NCBI RefSeq assembly: GCF_015074785.1
Contig: NZ_CP042464.1
Span: forward strand, 1,612,001 to 1,676,000
Reading direction: 5' to 3'
Source of the DNA: Segatella copri
Lineage (GTDB): Bacteria; Bacteroidota; Bacteroidia; Bacteroidales; Bacteroidaceae
DNA length: 64,000 nucleotides
The notes under the pieces were generated by a model that was not told the origin of the DNA, searched no databases, and saw nothing but the letters and a program-made list of their open reading frames with translations. The position numbers were made by a program, and so were the translations under genes. This document shows, one piece after another, positions 18,890 to 27,621 of this stretch (within the stretch, counting starts at the first letter, position 1; each line of letters opens with the position of its first letter).

Positions 18890-20362
18890 TTATTCTACTA
18901 TTCCACGTTGCTCGATTCTCTTAGCCTCTTCAAGAAGCTTGATGGCATCTACATATTGGGCGATGCCCTGAGCCACCTCCTTGGCAGCCTTCATCGCCAG
19001 GACTACAGTCTGCGGACGGTGTACCACATCACCTCCGGCGAACACACCGCGACGGGTGGTCATACCGAACGGACGTTCAACAACTTTAACATATCCCTTC
19101 TCATCCACCTCGATTCCGGCTGTGGTAGAAACGATACGGTTGGCTGGTCTTGAACCGATGGCGAGATAGATTCTGTCGAATTTTTCTACCCTTTCACCCT
19201 CAGGAGTGTTCAGAACACAGCTTCCCAGACGGCCGTTTTTGCCCTTCAGGAAGGCCTCAACGGTAGTTTTCCACTCAAATTTCACGCCTTCCTTCACCGC
19301 ATCTTCATATTCGCTCTTGATGGCAGGCATCTCTTCCTGGGTCTTACGGTACAGCACGGTAACGTCGGCACCCAGACGGATAGCAGTACGGGCAGCATCC
19401 ATGGCCACGTTTCCGCCGCCAATGACACCCACCTTCTCGCCATCGCGCAGCGGAACCATGTCGCGGGTCAAAGCGCCTTCGTTATAGGCATTCACGTTAT
19501 GCAGAAAGTATGTACTCTGGCTCACACCGTGGAGCTTTGAGCCCGGTGTAGAGTCCATGTTCTGAGGCACGCTGGTACCTGTGCCCATAAAGATGGCGTC
19601 GTAGCCTGCACGGAACAGACTGTCGATGGTTACATTGTTCTCGCCCACCATGCAGTTGGTGATAAACTGCACGCCGAGGGCAGCAATCTTAGCCACCTCA
19701 TCGCGCACTACCGACTTAGGCAAGCGATACTCAGGAATACCATACATCAACACGCCTCCCGGCTCAGCCTGGCCCTCGAAAATGGTGACGTTGAAGCCCT
19801 GACGCGCCAGATCGCCGGCTACGGTCAAGCCCGCTGGACCCGAACCGATGACTGCCACACGGCCACGTGTTTTCTGTGGCAACATCTCGCGCGAAAGGTT
19901 CATTTTGGTATCAAAATCGGCAATAAACTGCTCCAGTTTGCCAATCTGTACCGGTTTGCCTTTCTTTCCGAGCACGCAGTTGCCCTGACACTGTTTCTCA
20001 TGAGGGCATACACGGCCGCAGATGGCCGGCAGGTTGCTCTTGGCATTGATGATGCTCATCGCCGCACCCATGTTACCCATAGAGAGTTCGTGTACGAAAT
20101 CAGGTATGTCGTTGCCTATCGGGCATCCCTTCTTGCACTGCGGAATCTTGCAGTGTAGGCAGCGTTTAGCCTCCTCAATGGCCTCACGGGTAGAAAAACC
20201 CTCGTTCACTACCTGGAAGGCAGCAGCATCCGCCTGCTGTTCTGTTGTATCAGCCTGCTTAGCATCCTCATTCTGCTTAGCTGCTGTTTCTGTTGTATTC
20301 TGCTCAGGGACCTGCGCCTCAGCAGCATTCTTCATATTCTTTGTTTCTTTCTGTTCGCTCAT
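18890..20362 (-). CDS. gltD: Glutamate synthase small-subunit-type NAD(P)-dependent flavoprotein
   Basis: This 490-residue FAD/NAD(P) oxidoreductase has the fold of the glutamate synthase beta subunit and related NADPH-dependent transhydrogenases. N-terminal cysteines (CLHCKIPQCKKGCPIGN; CGRVCPHEKQCQGNC) bind two [4Fe-4S] clusters. FAD binds at VIGSGPAGLTVAGDLA and NADP at VIGGGNVAMDAARTA. The first 48 residues are a Gln/Thr/Ala-rich extension. No large-subunit gene lies nearby. It could therefore be a homomeric GltA-type enzyme or a partner such as NfnB, and the symbol is only family-level. Confidence 0.82.
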   Translation of the reverse strand: MSEQKETKNMKNAAEAQVPEQNTTETAAKQNEDAKQADTTEQQADAAAFQVVNEGFSTREAIEEAKRCLHCKIPQCKKGCPIGNDIPDFVHELSMGNMGAAMSIINAKSNLPAICGRVCPHEKQCQGNCVLGKKGKPVQIGKLEQFIADFDTKMNLSREMLPQKTRGRVAVIGSGPAGLTVAGDLARQGFNVTIFEGQAEPGGVLMYGIPEYRLPKSVVRDEVAKIAALGVQFITNCMVGENNVTIDSLFRAGYDAIFMGTGTSVPQNMDSTPGSKLHGVSQSTYFLHNVNAYNEGALTRDMVPLRDGEKVGVIGGGNVAMDAARTAIRLGADVTVLYRKTQEEMPAIKSEYEDAVKEGVKFEWKTTVEAFLKGKNGRLGSCVLNTPEGERVEKFDRIYLAIGSRPANRIVSTTAGIEVDEKGYVKVVERPFGMTTRRGVFAGGDVVHRPQTVVLAMKAAKEVAQGIAQYVDAIKLLEEAKRIEQRGIVE

Positions 20363-20380
20363 AATAGAACTGCTCTCTTT

Positions 20381-20439
20381 TTACTGATTCTACAATCTGT
20401 TTATTGATTCTACAATCTTTTTTACTGATTCTACAATCT
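20381..20439 (-). repeat. Three 18-bp direct repeats in the gltD leader
   Basis: TTACTGATTCTACAATCT occurs at 20381-20398, with one change at 20401-20418, and again at 20422-20439. The repeats fill the 5' leader between the start codon (20362) and the -7 box. They could be protein-binding sites or RNA elements. Confidence 0.85.
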
Positions 20440-20458
20440 ATCCTTTGATTTGTGGGTG

Positions 20459-20466
20459 CAAAGGTA
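20459..20466 (-). promoter_or_regulatory. Probable -7 box of the gltD-type gene
   Basis: The minus strand reads TACCTTTG followed by CACCC. The -33 position at the usual spacing is GGCG rather than TTGG. Confidence 0.5.
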
Positions 20467-20573
20467 CAAATAATATTTCAGAAATCGCCCCTATCTCCTT
20501 ACATATTTTCATTTTGCCCCCTTTTTTCCTTATTATCCACCTGCTGGCGCCTTACCGGGGACGCACGCCTGCC

Positions 20574-20613
20574 TAATCACTAATCACTAATCATTAATCA
20601 TTAATCACTAATC
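20574..20613 (+). repeat. (TAATCAY) heptamer array
   Basis: Five full units of TAATCAC/TAATCAT and one partial unit. Close by, GGTCATTAAGGTCATT-type repeats (20618-20655) and two copies of CATTCACATGCAA (20691-20745) also occupy this 439-bp intergenic stretch, which has no gene. Confidence 0.9.
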
Positions 20614-20801
20614 GGGGGTGGTCATTAAGGTCATTGGTCATTAAGGTCATTAAGCTTTTCCGCTTCCGGCAACATATAAAAAAGACCCTACATTCACATG
20701 CAAGGCCTTTAAACAACTTAAATGTTCTGCATTCACATGCAAAACACCAACAACTGGAGGGGGAACATAATAATAAGGGCTCCCCCATTAAATCAACATT
20801 T

Positions 20802-21599
20802 TTATTTTTCTTTAATCTCAATATCTTCCTTCACATGATTACGTATCTTGGTGAGGAAGAGTTTCATACGCTTCGCATCCTTGTGGTCAATGATGTCGAT
20901 GAGCTCAGCAAGCTCCTCTCTGATCTGTGCCACCTGACCCGATGTGTATGGGTTGAAGAGGATTTCCTGCAGCAGGTAATCATCTTCGTTGAGCACGCCC
21001 TTGGCTATCTGCATGTGGCGCTTGAAGGTGGTGCCCGGAGCATCCTGGTGCTTCATCACTGCTGCAAAGGCAAAGGTGCTCACGAAAGGAATACTCAGCG
21101 AGTAGGCCACCGTCTGGTCGTGCTCATCAAATGTATACTCATGCAGACTCAACCCCAACTTCTGGTAGAGGTCCTTGAAGAATATCTTGCCCATGTAGTC
21201 ACCCTCCTTGATGATGACTGCATTCTCCTCTGAAAGCTGGTTCAGATTGGCAAAGGTCGGGCCGAACATAGGGTGCGTGCTCACGAAGCGGAAACCGCTC
21301 TTCTCGTAAAACTCCTGCAGTCCGGTCTTTACCGAAGCTATGTCGCTGATAATGCAGTCGTGAGAGAGATGTGGCAACACCTCTTCGAAGGCTGGTAGCG
21401 TATATTTTACCGTCACCGCATTGATAACCAGTTCGGGGCGGAACATCTCTATTTCTTCCATCTTGGTGAAGCGGTAACAGTTGTAGGTGAAGCGCAGTCG
21501 CTTGGCATCCTTCTCGTAAACCGCCACCTCGTGGTCGAAACTGAGCAGGTCGATGAAGAAACTTCCCATCTTACCTGCTCCCATAATTAATATTCTCAT
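20802..21599 (-). CDS. tyrA: Prephenate dehydrogenase
   Basis: The 265-residue protein has an N-terminal Rossmann motif (MRILIMGAGKMGSFF) and the prephenate dehydrogenase helical C-terminal domain (HPMFGPTFANL). It converts prephenate to 4-hydroxyphenylpyruvate in tyrosine synthesis. It is the last gene of a four-gene aromatic cluster and starts 12 bp after the stop codon of the DAHP synthase/chorismate mutase gene. That enzyme supplies prephenate for both the Tyr and Phe branches. Confidence 0.9.
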   Translation of the reverse strand: MRILIMGAGKMGSFFIDLLSFDHEVAVYEKDAKRLRFTYNCYRFTKMEEIEMFRPELVINAVTVKYTLPAFEEVLPHLSHDCIISDIASVKTGLQEFYEKSGFRFVSTHPMFGPTFANLNQLSEENAVIIKEGDYMGKIFFKDLYQKLGLSLHEYTFDEHDQTVAYSLSIPFVSTFAFAAVMKHQDAPGTTFKRHMQIAKGVLNEDDYLLQEILFNPYTSGQVAQIREELAELIDIIDHKDAKRMKLFLTKIRNHVKEDIEIKEK

Positions 21600-21611
21600 A
21601 GCCAGTATCCT

Positions 21612-22679
21612 TTACTTCTGGTTTAGGATTTCCAACTGCTGGCGGACACTCTCCTCATGGATGTGCTCGAAAATCTGAGCGGCAAACTCAGGGCTCATGC
21701 CGCAGAGGGCTGCCTGGGCTCCACGCTTGTCGAGAATCTCGTTGTAACGGCTGGTCTGAACGATGGTCATGTTGTGCTCCTTCTTGTAGGTACCAATCTC
21801 GCGGCAAACGCGCATACGCTTAGCCAGGAGATCCATCAGCTGGTTGTCGCACTCGTCAATCTGACCGCGCAGCTGGTGCAGACCCTCTGTAGAATAATGC
21901 TCATCGCGCACTACGAGGAGGCTGAGGATGTAATCCAGCACCTCTGGGGTAACCTGCTGCTTGGCATCGCTCCATGCATCGTCTGGGCTGCAGTGGCTCT
22001 CAACGATGAGTCCGTCGAAACCTAAGTCCATTGCCTGCTGGCAGAGAGGGGCGATGAGGTCGCGTCGGCCGCCGATGTGGCTAGGGTCGCAGATGATTGG
22101 CAACTGTGGTATGCGGCGGTGCAACTCGATAGGAATCTGCCACATAGGAAGGTTGCGGTAAATCTTCTTATCGAAGCTGGAGAATCCGCGGTGGATGGCA
22201 CCGAGCTTCTTGATGCCTGCCTGGTTGATGCGCTGCAGGGCACCGATCCAAAGCTCGAGGTCTGGGTTTACCGGGTTCTTAACGAGCACAGGCACGTCTA
22301 CGCCCTGAAGACTGTCGGCAAGTGCCTGCATGGCGAATGGGTTGGCAGATGTACGTGCACCTACCCAGAGAATGTCGATTCCATATTTCAGTGCGAGCTC
22401 TACATGCTCTGGGGTAGCCACCTCAGTAGCTGTCAGCATGCCTGTTTCTTCCTTCACCTGCTTCATCCAAGGCAAGGCTGTTTCACCGTTACCCTCGAAG
22501 CCTCCCGGTTTGGTGCGTGGCTTCCACACACCTGCGCGGAACATGTGGCAACCTTTGGCAGCCAACTGCTTAGCGGTAGTCATAACCTGCTCTTCTGTCT
22601 CTGCCGAGCAAGGGCCGGCAATGACGCAAGGGCGTTCCTGATCACTAGGAAAATTCAATGGTTCTAATTCTAATTCCAT
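21612..22679 (-). CDS. Bifunctional DAHP synthase / chorismate mutase
   Basis: Residues 1-260 are a type I-beta (KDPG-aldolase-like) 3-deoxy-7-phosphoheptulonate synthase (IAGPCSAETEEQ; GVWKPRTKPGGFEG; DPSHIGG). Residues about 265-355 are an AroQ-type chorismate mutase (LRGQIDECDNQLMDLLAKRM). The fusion joins the entry step of the shikimate pathway with the chorismate-to-prephenate step and probably allows feedback control through the mutase domain. Its 5' leader is filled by a poly-(TTACTTT) heptamer tract (22690-22720) abutting the upstream aminotransferase gene. Confidence 0.93.
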   Translation of the reverse strand: MELELEPLNFPSDQERPCVIAGPCSAETEEQVMTTAKQLAAKGCHMFRAGVWKPRTKPGGFEGNGETALPWMKQVKEETGMLTATEVATPEHVELALKYGIDILWVGARTSANPFAMQALADSLQGVDVPVLVKNPVNPDLELWIGALQRINQAGIKKLGAIHRGFSSFDKKIYRNLPMWQIPIELHRRIPQLPIICDPSHIGGRRDLIAPLCQQAMDLGFDGLIVESHCSPDDAWSDAKQQVTPEVLDYILSLLVVRDEHYSTEGLHQLRGQIDECDNQLMDLLAKRMRVCREIGTYKKEHNMTIVQTSRYNEILDKRGAQAALCGMSPEFAAQIFEHIHEESVRQQLEILNQK

Positions 22680-22689
22680 AGTCGTATAT

Positions 22690-22720
22690 TTTTATTTTTT
22701 ACTTTTTACTTTTTTACTTT
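22690..22720 (+). repeat. (TTACTTT) heptamer tract between two genes
   Basis: About four imperfect units of TTACTTT fill the 34-bp space between aminotransferase stop and DAHP synthase start and run into the last aminotransferase codons. The unit differs from the other heptamer families but has the same period. Confidence 0.6.
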
Positions 22721-23883
22721 TCAAAAACCTTCTTGATTCTCTCCAGGGCCTCTTTCATCTTCTCATCCTTGGCACAGAGGCTGATACGGATGTAACGCTT
22801 GCCGTTGGTTCCGAAGATGAAGCCAGGGGTGATAAAGACGCGAGCCTCATGCAGAATCTTCTCTGTCAGGTCTTCTACATCAGCATATTTCTCAGGTATC
22901 TTGCCCCAAAGGAACATGCCTACCTGGTTAGGGTCAAACTGGCAGTCGAGCACCTTCATGATCTCCTCGGCAATGTCGCGGCGGCGGCGGTAGTTCTGGA
23001 TGTTGTTCTCGCGGTGCCATTCATCCGTGTTGTTCAACATCGCCTCGGCAGCTGCCAACTGTATGCCTCGGAAGCTTCCGTTGTCAATGTTGCTCTTCAC
23101 CTTCAGAATCCATGAGATGAAGGTCTTGTTGCTCGAAATCATCGCCACACGCCAGCCTGGCATGTTGTGGCTCTTGCTCAAGGAATTGAACTCGATGCAG
23201 CAGTCCTTAGCTCCCGGCACCTGCATGATGCTCATAGGGTGCTCGTTGAGGATGAGCGAATATGGGTTGTCGTTCACCACCACGATGTTGTGCTTCTGGG
23301 CGAATGCCACCAGCTTTTCGTAGGTTTCGCGCTTTGCCACACCGCCTGTCGGCATGTTAGGATAGTTGGTCCACATCAGTTTTACGTGGCTCAGGTCCAT
23401 CTTCTCCAGGGCGTCGAAATCGGGCTGCCATCCGTTATCCTCTCTCAGATCGTAGTAGGTAATCTTGGTACCCAGAATCTTGTTGATGGCGGTGTAGGTA
23501 GGGTATCCCGGGTTCGGGATAAGCACCTCATCGCCAGGGTTGCAGAAGGCGAGCGTTACGTGCAGAATGCCTTCCTTGCTACCTATGAGGGGCTGGATTT
23601 CGGTAGCCCAGTCGAGGTCTACATCATACCAGCGCTTATAGAAACCAGCCATTGCTTTGCGCAACTCTGGTATGCCCACCGTAGGCTGATATCCGTGTGC
23701 GTTTGGATTGTTGGCTACCTCGCAGAGCTTGTCAATGGTCTGCTTAGAAGGCGGCATGTCTGGACTTCCGATGGCCAGACTGATAATGTCTTTGCCCTCG
23801 GCATTAAGCTTAGCCACTTCCTTCAGCTTGCGGCTGAAGTAGTATTCCTGTATTTCCGTTACTCTATTGGCTGGTTGTATCAT
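22714..23883 (-). CDS. PLP-dependent class I aminotransferase (aromatic/aspartate type)
   Basis: The 389-residue fold type I aminotransferase has the PLP-binding Lys in SLSKSHNMPGWRVA. Substrate-binding segments NPNAHGYQP and TNYPNMPTG are also visible. Lying between pheA and the DAHP synthase gene, it probably transaminates phenylpyruvate and 4-hydroxyphenylpyruvate. LL-diaminopimelate-like specificity cannot be excluded from sequence alone. Confidence 0.88.
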   Translation of the reverse strand: MIQPANRVTEIQEYYFSRKLKEVAKLNAEGKDIISLAIGSPDMPPSKQTIDKLCEVANNPNAHGYQPTVGIPELRKAMAGFYKRWYDVDLDWATEIQPLIGSKEGILHVTLAFCNPGDEVLIPNPGYPTYTAINKILGTKITYYDLREDNGWQPDFDALEKMDLSHVKLMWTNYPNMPTGGVAKRETYEKLVAFAQKHNIVVVNDNPYSLILNEHPMSIMQVPGAKDCCIEFNSLSKSHNMPGWRVAMISSNKTFISWILKVKSNIDNGSFRGIQLAAAEAMLNNTDEWHRENNIQNYRRRRDIAEEIMKVLDCQFDPNQVGMFLWGKIPEKYADVEDLTEKILHEARVFITPGFIFGTNGKRYIRISLCAKDEKMKEALERIKKVFEK

Positions 23884-23892
23884 AATTCTTAT

Positions 23893-23920
23893 TTTTAACT
23901 GTTAACTATAAACTATCAAC
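23893..23920 (+). repeat. (TTAACTA) heptamer array
   Basis: Three to four units (TTAACTG, TTAACTA, TAAACTA, TCAACTA) fill the gap between pheA and the aminotransferase gene and abut the pheA stop codon. Confidence 0.65.
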
Positions 23921-24753
23921 TACTCCTTCTCCTCATATTCGCCCAACACCTTTATTTTCTTCACGAGCGGCGTAATGGCGTCGATGCTCTGGCGGTATCG
24001 GGTCAGGTTGTCGAAGGTGAGGTCTACGTAGAAGAGGTATTCCCACTCATGTCCGATGTTTGGCAGCGACTGGATCTTGGTGAGATTGATGTCGTAGAAA
24101 CTCAGGATGGTGAGCACCTTGGAGAGCGATCCCTTATCGTGAGCCAGACTGAAGACGATGCTCGCCTTGTTGGCCTTTTCGATGGGACGGAGCAGGGCTG
24201 CCTTCTGCGGATTGCAGACCACGAGGAATCGGGTGTAGTTGTGCGGATTGTCGTGGATGTCTTCCTGCAGCACCTTCATACCGTACATGTGGGCAGCGTA
24301 AGAAGAGCAGATGGCTGCCCATCCCCTTACCTTATGCTGGGCGATGTAGGCTGCCGAGCCTGCGGTATCTTCTGCCTCCACCGCCTTGAGGTCGGGATGG
24401 TTGGCTAGGAATTTGCCGCACTGCATGAGGGCTACCGGATGGGAGTGAACCTCCTGCAGGGTGCTCCAGTCGTCTTCTGGCAGACAGCAGATGCTGTGCT
24501 CTATATGGAGCTTGTGTTCGCCTACCACGGTGGTTCCGCTCTGCCGGAGCAGTTCGTAATTGTGGAGCAGGCTGCCCGCAATGGTGTTTTCTATGGCGCA
24601 GATGCCTACTACAGTAGGGTCACGCTTGATGTTTTCGAACACCTCTTCGAAGGTAGCACAACAGATGATTTCAATCTGTTCGCCCTCGAAATACTGGTGG
24701 GCGGTAATGTCGTGGAAAGATCCCAGCTCTCCTTGAATTGCTATTCTCTTCAT
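23920..24753 (-). CDS. pheA: Prephenate dehydratase
   Basis: PheA converts prephenate to phenylpyruvate, the committed step to phenylalanine. The catalytic TRF motif is in HNYTRFLVV. The C-terminal ACT regulatory domain carries the Phe-binding signature (GSLSKVLTILSFYDINLTKIQS). The frame is open to 24798, but MKRIAIQGELGSFHD at 24753 is the conserved N-terminus. The upstream extension contains the leader hairpin. This gives 277 residues. It is the first gene of the aromatic cluster. Confidence 0.92.
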   Translation of the reverse strand: MKRIAIQGELGSFHDITAHQYFEGEQIEIICCATFEEVFENIKRDPTVVGICAIENTIAGSLLHNYELLRQSGTTVVGEHKLHIEHSICCLPEDDWSTLQEVHSHPVALMQCGKFLANHPDLKAVEAEDTAGSAAYIAQHKVRGWAAICSSYAAHMYGMKVLQEDIHDNPHNYTRFLVVCNPQKAALLRPIEKANKASIVFSLAHDKGSLSKVLTILSFYDINLTKIQSLPNIGHEWEYLFYVDLTFDNLTRYRQSIDAITPLVKKIKVLGEYEEKE

Positions 24754-24780
24754 GTTTCTTTTATCTTGTCTAATGTTACG

Positions 24781-24815
24781 AAAAACGGTCCTACTCAATA
24801 AGAGCGGGACCGTTT
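24781..24815 (-). promoter_or_regulatory. Terminator-like hairpin in the pheA leader (possible attenuator)
   Basis: On the minus strand AAACGGTCC (24807-24815) pairs with GGACCGTTT (24783-24791), with an inner CTC/GAG, and is followed by a U-run. It lies 28-62 nt before the pheA start codon. A conditional terminator here would control the whole aromatic operon. I see no leader peptide. Confidence 0.6.
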
Positions 24816-24980
24816 CGATGATTTCAAGAATCTAATATCCTAAGTTGAAATTTACACGCAACTTCCCGCTTTACAATTATTTGCAAAGTAAAAGTAATAG
24901 CTAAAAAAGAATGCGTTAAACTTCTTCATTGTCTTTACATTTTATATGTTACTCACTTTTGTTCTTTCCGAGCCCGTTTC

Positions 24981-25080
24981 TCCTTTATTATATAAGGAAC
25001 TTATCTGTGCTCAGATTTTCCCGAGTTCTTCTCTACACCTCTTTTATATATAAGGAGCAGGCAGTGCTCAGATTTCGAGT
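24981..25080 (-). repeat. Two imperfect direct repeats upstream of pheA
   Basis: Copies at 24981-25025 and 25038-25080 share TATATAAGGA and GTGCTCAGATTT blocks. They lie in a 552-bp gap with no convincing gene. A -7-like TACTTTTG lies just upstream on the minus strand near 25110, so the repeats may be part of a long pheA leader. Confidence 0.6.
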
Positions 25081-25305
25081 CTCGACTTGCTAAAATCTCA
25101 ACTCGACTGCAAAAGTAACATTTTTCTTTGATATTGCCAAACAATTTGATATATTTTTCTTCATTTTCCTTATATTTTATGCTAAAAAACATATTTTCGC
25201 CCGATTTTTATCATCAGAATACGGAAAAATGCAGAAAAATGTACTCAAAAGCCAGGCGCTAGGGAGAGACGCAAACGCCGGAATCCGTGAGGCAAGCCCC
25301 TTCCT

Positions 25306-25587
25306 TTATCTGCAATGTTCTCTGCCTTCAGCCTTGAATTCTCCTGTCAGCTCCCCTACTTTCTCCGGGTTCAGCTCCAGGTAGCGCTTCATGTCCTTTC
25401 CGGCACCATCCTTGTCGCCCATCTGCATCAGCAGATTGCCGCGCTTCAGGAGATTCGCGCTCAGAGAGGCTTTTACAGACGAGTGTTCCGCAGAATCCTT
25501 CTGTTCTGCCAATTCTTTCTCCTGCTCTACAATCTGCTGCGTCAGCGTAGCAAGCAACAGAACAGGGTTTATCTGATTCAAATCCAT
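25306..25587 (-). CDS. Small TPR-like protein
   Basis: The 93-residue protein has an N-terminal helix (NPVLLLATLTQQIVEQEKE) and a C-terminal tetratricopeptide-like unit (LLKRGNLLMQMGDKDGAGK followed by YLELNP). There is no signal peptide or catalytic motif. It follows pyrK-pyrD in the same direction, with a 113-bp gap that holds a strong hairpin. Function is unknown; co-transcription with pyrD is possible but interrupted by that hairpin. Confidence 0.6.
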   Translation of the reverse strand: MDLNQINPVLLLATLTQQIVEQEKELAEQKDSAEHSSVKASLSANLLKRGNLLMQMGDKDGAGKDMKRYLELNPEKVGELTGEFKAEGREHCR

Positions 25588-25641
25588 AACCTTATATTTT
25601 TACGAAAAGTTATTCTGTTGTATATCAAGGAGTTAACCCAC

Positions 25642-25666
25642 TTGACGCCCTAAAACAGGGCGTCAA
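25642..25666 (-). promoter_or_regulatory. Stable hairpin after pyrD
   Basis: TTGACGCCCT (25642-25651) and AGGGCGTCAA (25657-25666) form a perfect 10-bp stem with a 5-nt loop, but no U-run follows on either strand. It may be an RNA-processing or stability element rather than a terminator. Confidence 0.6.
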
Positions 25667-25700
25667 AGTATGAGCCACTCCTTTTATAATAAGGTGTAAT

Positions 25701-26609
25701 TTACTTGATGGCCCCGATAATCTCAGTCACACTCTTGCATCCGTGAGCATCAAGCCACTCATTGATTCCATCCTTCACCTTCTTCGTAACCGCAGGATCA
25801 ATGAAGTTGGCCGTACCAATCTCAATGGCCGTAGCACCGCACATCAGGAACTCAATGGCATCCTTGGCAGAAGAAATGCCGCCCAGACCAACAACCGGAA
25901 TGTTTACGGCATGAGCCACATCCCAAACCATGCGCAGGGCAACAGGCTTAACGCAAGGACCACTCAAACCACCCGTACGGATGCTCAAGAGAGGCTGGCG
26001 CTTCTCAATGTCCACCGCCATACCCATCAGCGTGTTGATGAGCGAAACAGAATCGGCGCCCTCAGCCTCCACGGCACGGGCGATGTCGGCAATGCTGGTA
26101 ACATTAGGCGAAAGCTTCACGATGAGGGTCTTCTTATAAACCTTTCTCACCGCCTTCACCACGCTGGCTGCACCCTCGCAGGTTACACCGAAGGCCATGC
26201 CGCCATCCTTCACGTTAGGACAGGAGATGTTCAGCTCTATGGCCGGAATCTTATCCAGCTCGTTGATGCGCGCAGCACACTCAGCATAACTCTCAGGCGA
26301 ATGTCCGCTCACATTGACAATCATATTGGTATCAATGTCCTTGATCTGAGGATAAATGTGAGAGCAGAAATACTCCACACCCTTGTTCTGCAAACCTACG
26401 CAGTTGAGCATGCCCTGAGGCGTTTCAGCCATGCGCGGATAGTCGTTTCCCTCGCGCGGTTCCAGGGTAGTGCCCTTCACGATAATACCGCCAATCTCCT
26501 CCAGAGGAACGAAATCGGCAAATTCCAATCCGTAGCCGAAAGTACCCGATGCCGTCATCACAGGGTTCTTCAACTCCAAATCCTTTATCTTTACACTTAA
26601 ATCAGCCAT
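25701..26609 (-). CDS. pyrD: Dihydroorotate dehydrogenase B, catalytic subunit
   Basis: The 302-residue class 1B dihydroorotate dehydrogenase oxidises dihydroorotate in pyrimidine synthesis using FMN. The catalytic Cys is in [11 protein letters not shown], and the N-terminal [13 protein letters not shown] matches the family. It is paired with pyrK 38 bp upstream. Class 1B enzymes are PyrD-PyrK heterotetramers that use NAD. Confidence 0.96.
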   Translation of the reverse strand: MADLSVKIKDLELKNPVMTASGTFGYGLEFADFVPLEEIGGIIVKGTTLEPREGNDYPRMAETPQGMLNCVGLQNKGVEYFCSHIYPQIKDIDTNMIVNVSGHSPESYAECAARINELDKIPAIELNISCPNVKDGGMAFGVTCEGAASVVKAVRKVYKKTLIVKLSPNVTSIADIARAVEAEGADSVSLINTLMGMAVDIEKRQPLLSIRTGGLSGPCVKPVALRMVWDVAHAVNIPVVGLGGISSAKDAIEFLMCGATAIEIGTANFIDPAVTKKVKDGINEWLDAHGCKSVTEIIGAIK

Positions 26610-26647
26610 AATCTTCTGTTTTTACTTAAAAATGTTTTTACAAGAAA

Positions 26648-27424
26648 TTAAATTTCCCAAGTAAGTTTCTTGATGTTGATGACAGGTCCATCCTTGCAGA
26701 CGCACTGGTTACCCTCGGTAGTTTTCTCTACGCAGCAGAGGCAGGCGCCCACGCCGCACGCCATCTTGTTCTCGAGAGAAACCTCACACTCCACGCCAGC
26801 CTTCTTGGCAAAGCGAGCCACGCTCACCATCATCGGCTTAGGTCCGCAGGTAGAAATCATATCAAACTTCTCGTTCTCCAAAACAGAGTGGTTGGTAACG
26901 AAACCTACCTCGCCAGCCGAGCCATCCTCGGTAGTGATGCATACCTTTCCGATTTTGGCAAACTCATCCAGTTCGAGCAGATCTGTAGCCTTGCGTGCAC
27001 CCAGCAGGAAAGTAACTTCAGCCCCGAAATCCTTGATGAGTTTTCCGAAATAGAGGAGCGGAGCCACACCTACGCCACCACCTACGAGCAGATATTTCTG
27101 GCTCTTCCCGGTAGGCATGGTGAAGCCGTTGCCGAGAGGCAGCATACAGTTGAGCACGTCGCCCTCCTTGAGCTGTCCGAGCTGACGGGTACCATCGCCC
27201 ACCATTGCTACGAGCAGCCAGAGCTGATTATTTTCACGATCCACGAAATTGATGGAGATAGGACGGCGAAGCATGGTAGTAGGCGAATGGTCTACTCTTA
27301 CTTCTACGAATTGGCCAGGCAAGATTTCAGGCAAAGGTTTCTCATCGGTAAGCTTAATCAAAACATGCTTATCGCTAAGCGCCTCTACAGAAACCACCTT
27401 GAGGTCGAGAACATATTTTTTCAT
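26648..27424 (-). CDS. pyrK: Dihydroorotate dehydrogenase B, electron-transfer subunit
   Basis: The 258-residue ferredoxin-reductase-like subunit passes electrons from PyrD to NAD. FAD binding is indicated by MLRRPISINFV, the NAD domain by LVGGGVGVAPLLYF, and the C-terminal [2Fe-2S] cluster by CGVGACLCC plus CVCKDGPV. It is the first gene of the pyrK-pyrD operon, with a promoter about 100 nt upstream. Confidence 0.95.
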   Translation of the reverse strand: MKKYVLDLKVVSVEALSDKHVLIKLTDEKPLPEILPGQFVEVRVDHSPTTMLRRPISINFVDRENNQLWLLVAMVGDGTRQLGQLKEGDVLNCMLPLGNGFTMPTGKSQKYLLVGGGVGVAPLLYFGKLIKDFGAEVTFLLGARKATDLLELDEFAKIGKVCITTEDGSAGEVGFVTNHSVLENEKFDMISTCGPKPMMVSVARFAKKAGVECEVSLENKMACGVGACLCCVEKTTEGNQCVCKDGPVINIKKLTWEI

Positions 27425-27522
27425 CTTATTGCTAATTTTTAATATGCTTATTATATAATGTACGTATATTATAAAATAGGTACGCGTAGCTTCCGGTTAC
27501 GCCCACCTACGTTTCTACGATG

Positions 27523-27553
27523 CAAAGGTACATCAAAAATCCGAATTTACGAA
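27523..27553 (-). promoter_or_regulatory. Promoter of pyrK-pyrD
   Basis: TACCTTTG (27523-27530) with TTCG 19 bp upstream on the minus strand. The -33 box is weaker than TTGG. The leader is about 90 nt. Confidence 0.6.
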
Positions 27554-27621
27554 AAGAAAAGAGATATTTTTTCTTTATCGCCGCTCCTATGTGTTTGTTT
27601 TAGGGTTCTCCAATCCCTACT

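Noticed and set aside
20594..20821. 75-residue Cys-rich minus-strand frame between tyrA and gltD
   Set aside because: It is composed of intergenic direct repeats (CATTCACATGCAA type) and overlaps the tyrA end.
25001..25192. 63-residue minus-strand frame upstream of pheA
   Set aside because: It reads through the direct repeats and lacks a convincing start or domain. A leader role is likelier.
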